From: Anaerolineaceae bacterium
GTDB lineage: Bacteria; Chloroflexota; Anaerolineae; JAAYZQ01
DNA length: 25,801 nt
Assembly: GCA_012514775.1 (NCBI GenBank)
Contig: JAAYZQ010000235.1
Coordinates: forward strand, 1 to 25,801
Direction: 5' to 3'
In this document: piece by piece, positions 1-8,529 of the stretch
Position numbering within the stretch: position 1 is the stretch's first letter
How the letters are laid out: every line of letters begins with the position of its first letter
Made by a program: the position numbers and the translations under genes
The notes under the pieces: generated by a model
Databases searched by the model: none
The model's input: only the letters and a program-made list of their open reading frames with translations
What the model was told of the DNA's origin: nothing

Positions 1-1394
<1,394 letters not shown>

Positions 1395-1423
1395 CCGCCG
1401 GCCGGCGAACCGCGCCCAGACGC

Positions 1424-1457
1424 AAGAAGAGCAGGACCCGGAGGCCCTGCTCTTCTT
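1424..1457 (+). terminator. Terminator hairpin after leuS
   Basis: Perfect 12-bp stem (AAGAAGAGCAGG at 1424-1435 pairing with 1446-1457) with a 10-nt loop, 30 bp after the leuS stop. The 3' arm is itself T-rich (CTCTTCTT), but no clean U-tract follows. Confidence 0.75.
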
Positions 1458-1587
1458 ACTCACAAGGAGGAGAAAGGAGTGATTGTATTATACGACAAAC
1501 CGGGCCTGGTACCGTAAGAATGATCACAATCTGGACCTTGTTTATCGGATTTTCAGCAGCAAACGGCCCAAATGCGGGGGCCGGCCC

Positions 1588-1616
1588 TTGCTGTCGCCCG
1601 GGTTTTGGAGTATAAT
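1588..1616 (+). promoter_or_regulatory. Promoter for the kinase-MazG gene
   Basis: TTGCTG (1588-1593), 17-bp spacer, TATAAT (1611-1616). Predicted start is near 1623, giving a leader of about 65 nt before the ATG at 1689. Confidence 0.75.
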
Positions 1617-1688
1617 CCATCGGGGCCTGCGGGGAAGCCAGGGGCGGCCGGCACCGCCGCCAATACCCCAGCATTGAGGAGGGCTGTC

Positions 1689-2720
1689 ATGAGCCGAAAA
1701 AGCCAGCCGGTATCGTGGTACGTTGCCATCGAAGGTCCCATCGGCGTGGGCAAGACGACGCTGGCGCGCATGCTGCGCGATCACCTCGACACCGGCCTGC
1801 TCCTGGAGGTGTTCGAGGAAAACCCCTTTCTGAGCAAATTCTACGAGTCCCGGGCTCGCTATGCGTTCCAGACGCAGATGTTCTTTCTGCTGAGCCGCTA
1901 CCGCCAGCAGCAACGGTTGCGGCGCCTCCTGGACGAGAACTCGCTCATCTCCGACTACATGTTTGCCAAGGATCGCCTCTTTGCTGCCCTGAACCTGGTG
2001 GGCGACGAATGGGAGATCTATGAGCAGTTGCACGGCGCCTTGGCGCTCCAGATCCCCACCCCCGACCTGGTGGTCTACCTCCAGGCCGATACCGACGTGC
2101 TGATGGCGCGCATCGCCCAGCGAGACCGGCCCTACGAGCGCGACATGGACCGGGAGTACATCGATGCCCTGCGCGTGGCCTACGAGCGTTTTTTCGAGGG
2201 CTACGAGGATACGCCGGTGCTTCCCATCGATACCAACGACCTGAACTTTGTAGCCGAGCCCGCCGACTTTCAGGCCGTCGCCGGCCGGATCCGCAGCGCC
2301 CTGACCGAGGGCTCTTACCAGCAGCGCCTGCCCCAGTTTGCCGGCCTCGCCGGGGCGCAGGCACCGCTCGAGCGCGCCGGCACCCTGGCCGACTACCAAC
2401 GATTTCACGTGGAGCTGGACAGGACCAAAGGCTTTATCACCGACCCCTACTTTAACTACCTGTGCCTGAGCGAGGAGATGGGCGAGCTGGGCAGCGAGCT
2501 GGCCCAGTTGTGGCGCGAGGAGGCTCGCCTGCTCCGCCAGGGCCAGGACGTGGCCCAGACCCGCCAGGCGGTCCTGGCCGCGCGCCGCGAAAACCTGGAG
2601 TCGGAGCTGGCCGATTGCATGGCCTACCTCCTCAAGCTGGCCAACTATGCAGGCATCGACCTGGAGTCGGCATACGTTAACAAGATGCACATCAACGAGT
2701 CGCGGATCTGGAAAGAATAG
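1689..2720 (+). CDS. Deoxynucleoside kinase fused to MazG-like NTP pyrophosphohydrolase
   Basis: Two-domain protein of 343 residues. Residues about 9-215 are a deoxynucleoside kinase of the dGK/dAK/dCK family, which phosphorylates deoxynucleosides for salvage. The P-loop is GPIGVGKTT (16-24), followed by FEENPFL and an LISDYMFAKDRLF segment typical of bacterial dGK/dAK. The DRPYERDMDREYI segment is the LID region. Residues about 233-343 are an all-alpha MazG-like domain, with the metal-binding pairs EEMGE (262-266) and ExxD (E306/D309), then a long helix (YLLKLANYAG). Such domains hydrolyse (d)NTPs to monophosphates. The ATG at 1689 is chosen because GAGGAGG precedes it by 6-7 nt; the frame is open further upstream but the homology starts here. 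It has its own promoter and is followed by the DnaA-box region. The fusion would put salvage and clean-up of dNTPs in one polypeptide; substrates cannot be read from the sequence. Confidence 0.88.
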   Translation: MSRKSQPVSWYVAIEGPIGVGKTTLARMLRDHLDTGLLLEVFEENPFLSKFYESRARYAFQTQMFFLLSRYRQQQRLRRLLDENSLISDYMFAKDRLFAALNLVGDEWEIYEQLHGALALQIPTPDLVVYLQADTDVLMARIAQRDRPYERDMDREYIDALRVAYERFFEGYEDTPVLPIDTNDLNFVAEPADFQAVAGRIRSALTEGSYQQRLPQFAGLAGAQAPLERAGTLADYQRFHVELDRTKGFITDPYFNYLCLSEEMGELGSELAQLWREEARLLRQGQDVAQTRQAVLAARRENLESELADCMAYLLKLANYAGIDLESAYVNKMHINESRIWKE

Positions 2721-3042
2721 AGTTTCCACATACCCTTGAATAGGAACTAGATCTTAGTCGTAGTAGTAGGCACGGTGGATATGTGGATAACCGGCGGGGG
2801 CGGCCGGCCAGGCTCTAGACCTTGTGGTTCTTCCGCCGGAGCCCACTACACCTGTCCGGGCGGGCGCGCACAAAGCTGTGGATAGAAGCGAGGAAACGGC
2901 GCCCATCTATGGCCCCGTGGCTGCTTCAGCCGGCGGGCTGTGGATAGGAGCAATGTTATCCAGAGAAAAGGGGGTCATTATCCACGGGATTGTCCACAGG
3001 CCTGGCCGGTTTTCCACCGTTTTTCCCGAGTTATCCACAGGC
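2711..3042. other. Candidate replication origin (DnaA-box cluster, DnaA-trio, AT-rich element)
   Basis: A gene-free stretch between the kinase gene and the small membrane protein gene. Perfect TTATCCACA boxes occur at 2782-2790 (minus) and 3031-3039 (plus). 8/9 matches are at 2877-2885 and 2939-2947 (minus, CTATCCACA), 2956-2964 (TTATCCAGA), 2978-2986 (TTATCCACG) and 2990-2998 (TTGTCCACA). Weaker 7/9 matches are at 2722-2730, 2774-2782 and 3010-3018. The left-hand boxes mostly point one way and the right-hand boxes the other. Beside the left boxes is TAG-TCG-TAG-TAG-TAG (2755-2769), separated by GCAC from the first box. Read from the boxes outward on the other strand this is CTA-CTA-CTA-CGA-CTA, the layout of the Bacillus DnaA-trio. 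The 60 bases 2711-2770 are 62% A+T by direct count, in an otherwise GC-rich window. dnaA, dnaN and gyrB are not in the window, so chromosomal oriC status is inferred. Confidence 0.8.
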
Positions 3043-3071
3043 TGGCGACCGGCCCGGAGGCGGCAGCGACC

Positions 3072-3302
3072 ATGAAAGGACGATTCACACCCGAGGGACA
3101 TTGGCGAGGGACCCAGGTGCGGCTTATCCTGGGCGGCGCCCTTGTCCTGGTGTTGGTCGGCGGGGGCCTGATCTGGCTGTTCTACGGGCGCAGTGCCGCC
3201 CTGGTGGCCGCGAGCTGCTTCCTCGCGATCGTCGCCATCGGCGGCCTGCTGTGGCTCATCCTGCGCCTCATGGAGTTGTGGGTCCGCGGCGACGAGCCCT
3301 GA
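3072..3302 (+). CDS. Small two-TM membrane protein, unknown function
   Basis: Protein of 76 residues. A short basic N-terminus (MKGRFTPEGHWRGTQVR) is followed by two hydrophobic segments, about residues 18-38 and 43-66, joined by a FYGRSAA turn. The tail is RLMELWVRGDEP. The ATG at 3072 has GGAGG about 10 nt upstream. It sits directly to the right of the DnaA-box cluster and ends 13 bp from the convergent sortase stop. The family is not recognised. The membrane segments and ribosome-binding site support a real gene, but its role is unknown. Confidence 0.65.
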   Translation: MKGRFTPEGHWRGTQVRLILGGALVLVLVGGGLIWLFYGRSAALVAASCFLAIVAIGGLLWLILRLMELWVRGDEP

Positions 3303-3315
3303 CGCCGGCGAGGGA

Positions 3316-4176
3316 TTACTGGAGGTCCAGCTCGCCGGCCAGCGCCTCAAAGTAGTCGCTGGGGCGGGCGACGACGACGACGCGGTGGCTGTTGCCCGGC
3401 CACTCGTAGGGCCAGCAGGTCACCAGGGTCAGCCGTTCCTCGCCGGCGGGCATCATCCACTGGGCGTTCTTCTGCCGCACCTCGAGGGGCATGCCGGCTT
3501 CTTTCAGGATATACTTCTCGGTGACCGTGTACTCGTAGGCCACCTCCCCGGCATAGATGGTCACCTTGTTGCCCGGCTCCAGGTCCACCAGGTAGCGGAA
3601 CACCTTGCCGTCGATGTTGTTGTGCCCCGAGAGGACCACGTTCTCGTCGTTGCCCGGCAGGGCCGAGTTGGCGTGCCAGCCGGCGGCGTTGGCGGGCACG
3701 ATCCACTCGGAAATCATCACCCCGCGGCGATCCACCATCTCCCAGGTCATGGGCACCACGTCGGCATCGAGGGCGATGTCGGGGGCGACGATGCGCGCCG
3801 GCGGCTCGGCGGCCGGCGGCGGGCCCGATGGCGTCGGGCTGGGTGTGGGGGGCAAGGGCGTCGCCGTCGGGCGCGTGGGCCGCGGCGTGGGCTCCTCGGG
3901 AGCCAGCTCGGGCAATGTGCGCAGCCGGTATTCCCCGGCGCCTGGCGGGCCAGGCATGAACCGCGGCACGCTGGGCGCGGTGGGTGTGATCGTGGCTATG
4001 GCGGGTACTCGCTCCACGCGGGCCGTCACGGCCACGACCACGGCACCGGCGTCCGAGATGGTGGGCGGCGGTGGAGCGGAAGCCAGCCTCCAGATACCCC
4101 AGCCCAAGCCGGCCAGAATCATCAGTGCGCCGATCATGGTCAGGGCCCTGGAAAGGGCCGGAGCATTGTTCGTCAA
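3316..4176 (-). CDS. Exported sortase with Pro/Thr-rich linker
   Basis: Membrane-anchored sortase (transpeptidase) of 286 residues. A TTG start at 4176 is chosen because AGGAG lies 7 nt upstream; longer ATG starts have no such site and add an Arg-rich, unlikely N-terminus. Residues 13-32 form a single N-terminal membrane anchor, and about 92-128 a Pro/Thr/Pro-Ser linker. The sortase fold follows with catalytic His185 (LSGHNN), Cys254 (TLVTC) and Arg265 (HRVVVVARP). The TLVTC signature and NIDGKVF after the His resemble class D/E-type enzymes. No LPXTG-tailed protein is encoded in this window, so its substrates are elsewhere or carry another motif. It is convergent with the small membrane protein and divergent from the UPF0173 hydrolase. 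Confidence 0.88.
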   Translation of the reverse strand: MTNNAPALSRALTMIGALMILAGLGWGIWRLASAPPPPTISDAGAVVVAVTARVERVPAIATITPTAPSVPRFMPGPPGAGEYRLRTLPELAPEEPTPRPTRPTATPLPPTPSPTPSGPPPAAEPPARIVAPDIALDADVVPMTWEMVDRRGVMISEWIVPANAAGWHANSALPGNDENVVLSGHNNIDGKVFRYLVDLEPGNKVTIYAGEVAYEYTVTEKYILKEAGMPLEVRQKNAQWMMPAGEERLTLVTCWPYEWPGNSHRVVVVARPSDYFEALAGELDLQ

Positions 4177-4337
4177 GTACGATCTCCTGACGGGAGGCAA
4201 CGGGCCGGATGCCAGCCGGGTTGTTGCAAGATCTCTTGACAATTCACTCGCGCTCCGGCGGGATCGGCAGATCCGCCCGGAGCTTGTAAGGCCGGAATGT
4301 CGACTTGGCAACAACCCCGGGGTGCCAGCGCGGCGCG

Positions 4338-4366
4338 TTGCCGGATCCCAGGGAATGTGCTATAAT
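4338..4366 (+). promoter_or_regulatory. Promoter for the UPF0173 hydrolase
   Basis: TTGCCG (4338-4343), 17-bp spacer, TATAAT (4361-4366), with an extended -10 TG at 4358-4359. Transcript start is predicted near 4373, only about 27 nt before the ATG. Confidence 0.8.
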
Positions 4367-4399
4367 GCTACACCAGTATCCTAAAGGGGAGGTGCGTCC

Positions 4400-5086
4400 A
4401 TGTCTGTTATCGAGATTACCTATCACAGCCACGCCTGCTTTAGCATCGTCGTCGACGGCACACGCCTGATGATCGATCCCTACCTCAGCGGCAATCCCCT
4501 CGCGGACATCCGTCCCGAGGACGTGGAGGTGGATTATCTTCTGATCTCCCACGGCCACGACGACCACCTGGGCGACGGCGTCGAGATCGCAAAGCGGACC
4601 GGCGCGACGGTCATCTCCAACCACGAGATCTGCCGCTGGCTGGGCGAACAGGGCGTCGAGAAGCGGCACACCCTGCACATCGGCGGCGGCTACGACTTTC
4701 CCTTCGGCCGGGTCAAGCTGACCATTGCCCATCACGGCTCCATGCTGCCTGATGGTTCCTACGGCGGCAATCCGGCCGGCTTCCTGCTCTCCCTTGCCGG
4801 CAAAAAGATCTATCACGCCTGCGACACCGGCCTGTTCTACGACATGAAGCTCATCGGCGAAGAGGGCCTGGACCTGGCCATCCTGCCTATCGGCGACAAT
4901 TACACCATGGGGCCCGACGACGCCCTGCGGGCCGTCAAGCTGTTGGAGCCCAGGGTCGTCATCCCCATCCACTACGATACGTTCGATCTCATCCGCCAGG
5001 ACCCCGGCAGCTTTGCCCGCCGGGTGGAATCCGAGACGCCCGCCCGCGTGGTCATCCTGCAGCCTGGCGGGTCGTACCGCGTCTGA
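4400..5086 (+). CDS. UPF0173 (UlaG-like) metal-dependent hydrolase
   Basis: Cytoplasmic metallo-beta-lactamase-fold hydrolase of 228 residues, the usual size for UPF0173/UlaG-like proteins. The N-terminus ITYHSHACFSI precedes MIDPYLSGNP. The metal-binding motif is SHGHDDHLGD (about residues 50-59). Further ligand positions are IAHHGS, CDTGLF and IPIHYDTF. The C-terminal PGGSYRV is typical of the family. AGGGGAGG lies 7 nt before the ATG. The natural substrate is not known for this family. It is expressed from its own extended -10 promoter and ends at a bidirectional hairpin. Confidence 0.92.
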   Translation: MSVIEITYHSHACFSIVVDGTRLMIDPYLSGNPLADIRPEDVEVDYLLISHGHDDHLGDGVEIAKRTGATVISNHEICRWLGEQGVEKRHTLHIGGGYDFPFGRVKLTIAHHGSMLPDGSYGGNPAGFLLSLAGKKIYHACDTGLFYDMKLIGEEGLDLAILPIGDNYTMGPDDALRAVKLLEPRVVIPIHYDTFDLIRQDPGSFARRVESETPARVVILQPGGSYRV

Positions 5087-5112
5087 CAGACATGCGCCGC
5101 CACTAAACGACG

Positions 5113-5147
5113 ACGGGGGCCTGCCCAGGCTCAGGCGCGGCCCCCGT
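5113..5147. terminator. Bidirectional terminator hairpin
   Basis: A 9-bp stem ACGGGGGCC (5113-5121) pairs with 5139-5147 between the convergent stops at 5086 and 5168. No clear U-tract. Confidence 0.6.
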
Positions 5148-5167
5148 TCAGCTTGGAAAGAAATGTC

Positions 5168-5704
5168 CTAGCCGCCCAATACCCCCGTGGCGGCCGCGCC
5201 GCCACCGACGAGAAGCCCGATGGCAAAGGTGATGGCGAACGAGATGACCCAACTGATGAGCATCGTCAGGAGGGCCTTGCTGCTGTCAAACTCCATGGAT
5301 TCGCGGACGGCAAAAAAGCCTGCGACAAGGGCCAGGATGGCGCCGGCGAGGGCTGCAATCCAGCCCAGGCAGGGGATGACGCCCAAAATGCCCAACAGCC
5401 GGGGCGCGCTGGCAAAGCCCAACACGCGCATCATTTCGGGAATGCTGCTCCGGCCCTGGAACAGCTTGCTCCCGACGAAATAGGTCAGGGCTGCCCAGAC
5501 GATCCAGCCGATGACAATGGAAGTGATCCAGCTCACCAGCATGCTCACGATAAAGTTTCCGGTCCCGACGCTGCTGCCGATGGCCGACAGCAGGCTAACG
5601 ACCACCACGATGATGGCCGCCTGGCTCATGGCTCCCTCGTCTTCGGCAATCTCCCGATAGACGGTTGGATCCAGACGAATGGCGCGCAGAATACGGTCGA
5701 ACAC
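5168..5704 (-). CDS. Yip1-domain integral membrane protein
   Basis: Protein of 178 residues. The cytoplasmic start MFDRILRAIRLDPTVYREIAEDEGAM is followed by about five hydrophobic segments: 27-47, 51-80, 98-130 (likely two) and 145-172. The overall pattern, including the WITSIVIGWIVWAALTYFVGSKLF stretch and the conserved R.L.F.SAPRLLGIL segment, fits the Yip1 family of membrane proteins with unknown function in bacteria. The GTG start at 5704 has AGGAGG about 6 nt upstream. A promoter lies 240 bp upstream, leaving a long leader that folds into several hairpins. Confidence 0.8.
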   Translation of the reverse strand: MFDRILRAIRLDPTVYREIAEDEGAMSQAAIIVVVVSLLSAIGSSVGTGNFIVSMLVSWITSIVIGWIVWAALTYFVGSKLFQGRSSIPEMMRVLGFASAPRLLGILGVIPCLGWIAALAGAILALVAGFFAVRESMEFDSSKALLTMLISWVISFAITFAIGLLVGGGAAATGVLGG

Positions 5705-5940
5705 TTGTGCCTCCTTTGCTTTCTGAACGAGGTTTTACCACCAGCAACTGGGGTTGATGCGGTCCTACTGTGTGTGCTGAGGCCACCTCCTTTCACCTGT
5801 CCGAGCAGGGTGATGCCCGCCGGGAGTTGGCCTCTCCGGTGGGCGATGCGCCCGGCTTACGGGCCACTGGCAACGTGGCTTCAATCCCTTTACGCAAATG
5901 GTCCGGCCTGGTTGCGCACCTTCCAGGAAATGAACTGCCG
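5705..5940 (-). promoter_or_regulatory. Long structured 5' leader of the Yip1-family gene
   Basis: About 235 nt between the predicted transcript start (~5939) and the GTG. Inverted repeats by eye: 5863-5867/5875-5879, 5850-5854/5860-5864 (overlapping and so mutually exclusive with the first) and 5816-5823/5836-5843 (one mismatch on the minus strand). No known riboswitch class was recognised. A GTG-started frame inside the leader lacks a properly spaced ribosome-binding site. Confidence 0.4.
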
Positions 5941-5945
5941 GCCTC

Positions 5946-5974
5946 ATTGTATCATGCCCACGCCCCGTTGGCAA
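5946..5974 (-). promoter_or_regulatory. Promoter for the Yip1-family gene
   Basis: On the minus strand TTGCCA (5974-5969), 17-bp spacer, TACAAT (5951-5946), with an extended -10 TG just before it. Confidence 0.72.
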
Positions 5975-6010
5975 GGGGGTATAAAGGCCTATGTGCCCAT
6001 GCAAGGCTAC

Positions 6011-6130
6011 TGCAAAGCGGTCCTGTTGCCTGGGATCGCCGAGCGCCGGCTCGGCGTTTCTCTCTACACGCAACCTGCCGAGCTGGCGCTCGGCGCTCCC
6101 AGCAGTAATCAAGAGACTATGCAACAACCG
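6011..6130. repeat. Dispersed double-hairpin repeat, copy A
   Basis: Non-coding repeat whose second copy is at 16809-16925. The 68-bp core (6036-6103) matches the other copy at 64 positions. It contains two hairpins of the form GCCGAG-N6-CTCGGC separated by 21 bp. It starts 38 bp beyond the murA stop and lies upstream of the next minus-strand promoter. Confidence 0.85.
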
Positions 6131-6167
6131 TAAAGGCCTATGCCAAGTCGGCCGCCAGGGACTGGCG

Positions 6168-7439
6168 TCACACCCTCTGGATCCGGGCCCCCAGGGCCTG
6201 GAGCTTGGTCTCGATGCGCTCGTAGCCGCGGTCGATCTGGCTGATGTTCTGGACGACGCTCTCGCCCCGGGCGCACATGGCGGCGATGAGCAGGGCCATT
6301 CCGGCGCGGATATCGGGGCTGGTCAGCGTTTCGGCGTGGAGCTGTGCCGGTCCGACGACCACGGCGCGATGGGGGTCGCACAGAATAATGCGCGCTCCCA
6401 TGGCGATGAGCCGGTCGACGAAATAGAGCCGGCTGTCAAACATCTTCTCGTGGATCAGGACGGTGCCTCGCGCCTGGGTGGCCACCACCAGGGCGATGCT
6501 CATCAGGTCGCTGGGGAAGCCCGGCCACGGGGCGTCGTCGATCTTGGGCACGGCGCCGCCCAGGTCGTCCACCACCGCCAGGTCCTGGCCGGCGGGCACC
6601 AGGACGTCCTCGCCCTGGACCTGGCACCGCACCCCCAGCCGCTCAAAGACCATGCGGATCATGCCCAGGTGCGCGGGAGCGGCGTTCTTGATGAGGATCT
6701 CGCCACCGGTCACGGCCGCCAGCCCGATCAAGCTGCCCACCTCCATAAAGTCGGGGCCGATGGTGCACTCGCCGCCCTCCAGGCGCTCCTTGCCCTGGAT
6801 GCGCAGGACGTTGGAGCCGATGCCCTCGATCTCGGCCCCCATGCTCCGCAAGAAGTGGCACAGCTCCTGCACGTGGGGCTCCGATGCCGCGTTGCGGATG
6901 ACCGTCTCGCCCCGGGCCAGGCAGGCCGCCATGACCGCGTTCTCCGTGCCGGTGACGCTGGCCTCGTCCAGCCAGACGTCGGTGCCGCGGAGCACGGGAC
7001 CTTCTATGGCGAGGCGATCGTTGTGCTCGACCCGGGCGCCCAGGGCGCCCATCGCCAGCAGGTGGGTGTCGATGCGCCGCCGCCCGATACGGTCTCCGCC
7101 CGGCAGCGACAGCTCCACGCGCCCCGTCCGGGCCAGGAGGGGGCCCAGGAGCGTCATGGAGCCCCGGATTTCCCCAAAGAGCTGTGGGTCGGGCGAGGAG
7201 CGGGCCTTTCCCACCTGGATCGTGACCGAGTGGTTCCCGTGGCGCTCCACGCTCGCTCCCAGGTCTTCCAGGATCTCGAGCATGATGCGCACGTCCCCGA
7301 TGTTGGGCAGATTGTGCAGGGTAACCGGCCTATCTGTGAGCAGCGTCGCCGCCAGGATCGGCAGCGCGGCGTTCTTGTTGCCGCTCGGCATCACCGTACC
7401 ATTGAGGGGAATGCCCCCCTCGATGACAAATCGTTCCAT
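6168..7439 (-). CDS. murA: UDP-N-acetylglucosamine 1-carboxyvinyltransferase, Asp-type
   Basis: Enolpyruvyl transferase that catalyses the first committed step of peptidoglycan synthesis in the cytoplasm. It is full length (423 residues from the chosen ATG). The N-terminus MERFVIEGG, the substrate-binding [13 protein letters not shown], and later [10 protein letters not shown] and FPSDL are diagnostic. At the catalytic loop, where most MurA enzymes read PGGC, this one reads LPGGDRIG, so the active-site Cys is Asp. Two ATG codons are adjacent (7442 and 7439); the second is preferred because GGGAG sits 6 nt before it and family members begin MERF. It lies 129 bp downstream of the SAM hydrolase gene on the same strand and may be co-transcribed with it. 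The dispersed double-hairpin repeat follows the stop. Confidence 0.96.
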   Translation of the reverse strand: MERFVIEGGIPLNGTVMPSGNKNAALPILAATLLTDRPVTLHNLPNIGDVRIMLEILEDLGASVERHGNHSVTIQVGKARSSPDPQLFGEIRGSMTLLGPLLARTGRVELSLPGGDRIGRRRIDTHLLAMGALGARVEHNDRLAIEGPVLRGTDVWLDEASVTGTENAVMAACLARGETVIRNAASEPHVQELCHFLRSMGAEIEGIGSNVLRIQGKERLEGGECTIGPDFMEVGSLIGLAAVTGGEILIKNAAPAHLGMIRMVFERLGVRCQVQGEDVLVPAGQDLAVVDDLGGAVPKIDDAPWPGFPSDLMSIALVVATQARGTVLIHEKMFDSRLYFVDRLIAMGARIILCDPHRAVVVGPAQLHAETLTSPDIRAGMALLIAAMCARGESVVQNISQIDRGYERIETKLQALGARIQRV

Positions 7440-7494
7440 CATTCACTCCCACGTTGAGTTGTTATCTGCTGGCCAGCCTCCACGGGCCGGCCCG

Positions 7495-7515
7495 CGGCCG
7501 CGAGCGTCGCGGCCG
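7495..7515. terminator. Strong hairpin between the SAM hydrolase gene and murA
   Basis: Perfect 9-bp stem CGGCCGCGA (7495-7503) pairing with 7507-7515, with a 3-nt loop. No U-tract, so it may act as an attenuator or RNA-stability element rather than a terminator. A 12-bp palindrome ACCCTCGAGGGT lies nearby at 7542-7553. Confidence 0.4.
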
Positions 7516-7568
7516 TCCTGGATGTCGCGAGGCACGGCCCCACCCTCGAGGGTCCGGGCAGGGCGGCC

Positions 7569-8330
7569 TCAGGGCAGGGCCTGCACCTGGACCGGCGTGC
7601 CGGGGCCGGCGCCCAGCCTCTGGCTGGCGCTGCCCTCGCGCACGGCGATCTCCAGGTAGCCGCTGCTGCCCACGTAGGCCAGGAGCTCCCCTGGCTCCAC
7701 GTCGGCATAGGTGCGTGCCGGCCCTGCCAGTCGCACGCCCCCGACGGTGACTGCCAGCCGCGCCTGCCCGGCCGGCACCCGGTAGCTGGTGATAAGGTTG
7801 CCAAAGCGGTCTACGTGGAGCACCTCGGGCTGCCGGGCGGGGGCCAGGCGATACATCTCGGCCAGGGGCACGGCCGGGCCCATCTCGGCCAGCGACCGGC
7901 CACAGGCCAGGTGGGCGGCCGCCGGCGCAAAGATGTCGCGGCCGTGGAACGTGGCGCTCACCTCCGGCAGGCGGTAGCGCCCCTCGGCCAGCTCCACGGC
8001 CGACAGGGCCTCGTCGCCGGCCAGGGCCATCTCCAGGACGCCGTTGTCGGGCGCGACGTAGGTCGCCCGGCCGGTCTGCACGGCGATGGCCCGGCGCTGC
8101 GTGCCCACCCCGGGATCGACGACCACCAGGTGAACCGTGCCGGGCGGAAAGTAGGGAACCACCGTCGACAGCAAGTAGGCCGCCTGCCGGACGGCCTGGG
8201 GACGGACCTCGTGGCTCACGTCCACCAGGGTGGCCTGCGGACAGATGGTCAGGATGACGCCCTTCATGGCGGCCACGTAGGCGTCATCCAGGCCAAAGTC
8301 GGTGGTCAGGGTGATCACTGGCAGCGACAT
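7569..8330 (-). CDS. SAM hydroxide adenosyltransferase (DUF62 family)
   Basis: Protein of 253 residues from the fluorinase/chlorinase/DUF62 superfamily. The ordinary bacterial and archaeal members hydrolyse S-adenosylmethionine to adenosine and methionine. Visible motifs: ITLTTDFGLDDAYVAAMKG at the N-terminus, DVSHEV, VVDPGVGTQRR, VAPDNG, FHGRDIFAPAAAHLA, and HVDRFGNLITS at the start of the C-terminal beta domain. The ATG at 8330 has AGGAG 5 nt upstream, while the longer start at 8366 overlaps the promoter. Lack of a nearby halogenation cluster favours the hydrolase role. It is the first gene of a likely unit with murA. Confidence 0.9.
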   Translation of the reverse strand: MSLPVITLTTDFGLDDAYVAAMKGVILTICPQATLVDVSHEVRPQAVRQAAYLLSTVVPYFPPGTVHLVVVDPGVGTQRRAIAVQTGRATYVAPDNGVLEMALAGDEALSAVELAEGRYRLPEVSATFHGRDIFAPAAAHLACGRSLAEMGPAVPLAEMYRLAPARQPEVLHVDRFGNLITSYRVPAGQARLAVTVGGVRLAGPARTYADVEPGELLAYVGSSGYLEIAVREGSASQRLGAGPGTPVQVQALP

Positions 8331-8347
8331 TTCCTCTCCTGGCAGGT

Positions 8348-8376
8348 ATTGTACCGCAGAGCGCATGGAGCGTCAA
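8348..8376 (-). promoter_or_regulatory. Promoter for the SAM hydrolase (and probably murA)
   Basis: On the minus strand TTGACG (8376-8371), 17-bp spacer, TACAAT (8353-8348). The predicted leader is only about 10 nt. Confidence 0.75.
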
Positions 8377-8529
8377 ACCGCCAACCCGACGGCTTGCCGG
8401 CTCCTGGCCGGCGCTTACGTAGCAGCGCGCCGGGTCTGTCCGGTTTCCGGTCCGGGGCGGTCCCGCGTGTGATATAGATCATAGTTCGGCGCGGGCTTGT
8501 CCCTTACAATGCGGATGGAGGTAGCAATC

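Noticed and set aside
1479..1517. Very short GTG ORF after AAGGAGGAGAAAGGAG (VIVLYDKPGLVP)
   Set aside because: The ribosome-binding-like purine run is striking, but the ORF is 12 codons, has no promoter I can place and touches a GTATTATAC motif that could be promoter-like itself.
4236..4241. Perfect TTGACA on the plus strand
   Set aside because: No acceptable -10 box 16-18 bp downstream; the TTGCCG/TATAAT pair at 4338-4366 is the better promoter for the hydrolase.
5878..5896. GCTTCAATCCCTTTACG, resembling part of a CRISPR repeat
   Set aside because: Single copy with no spacer array or cas genes nearby.
6001..6381. Frames running through the dispersed repeat (giving similar peptides at both copies)
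   Set aside because: The similarity is explained by the DNA repeat; the frames have no ribosome-binding site and overlap murA in antisense.
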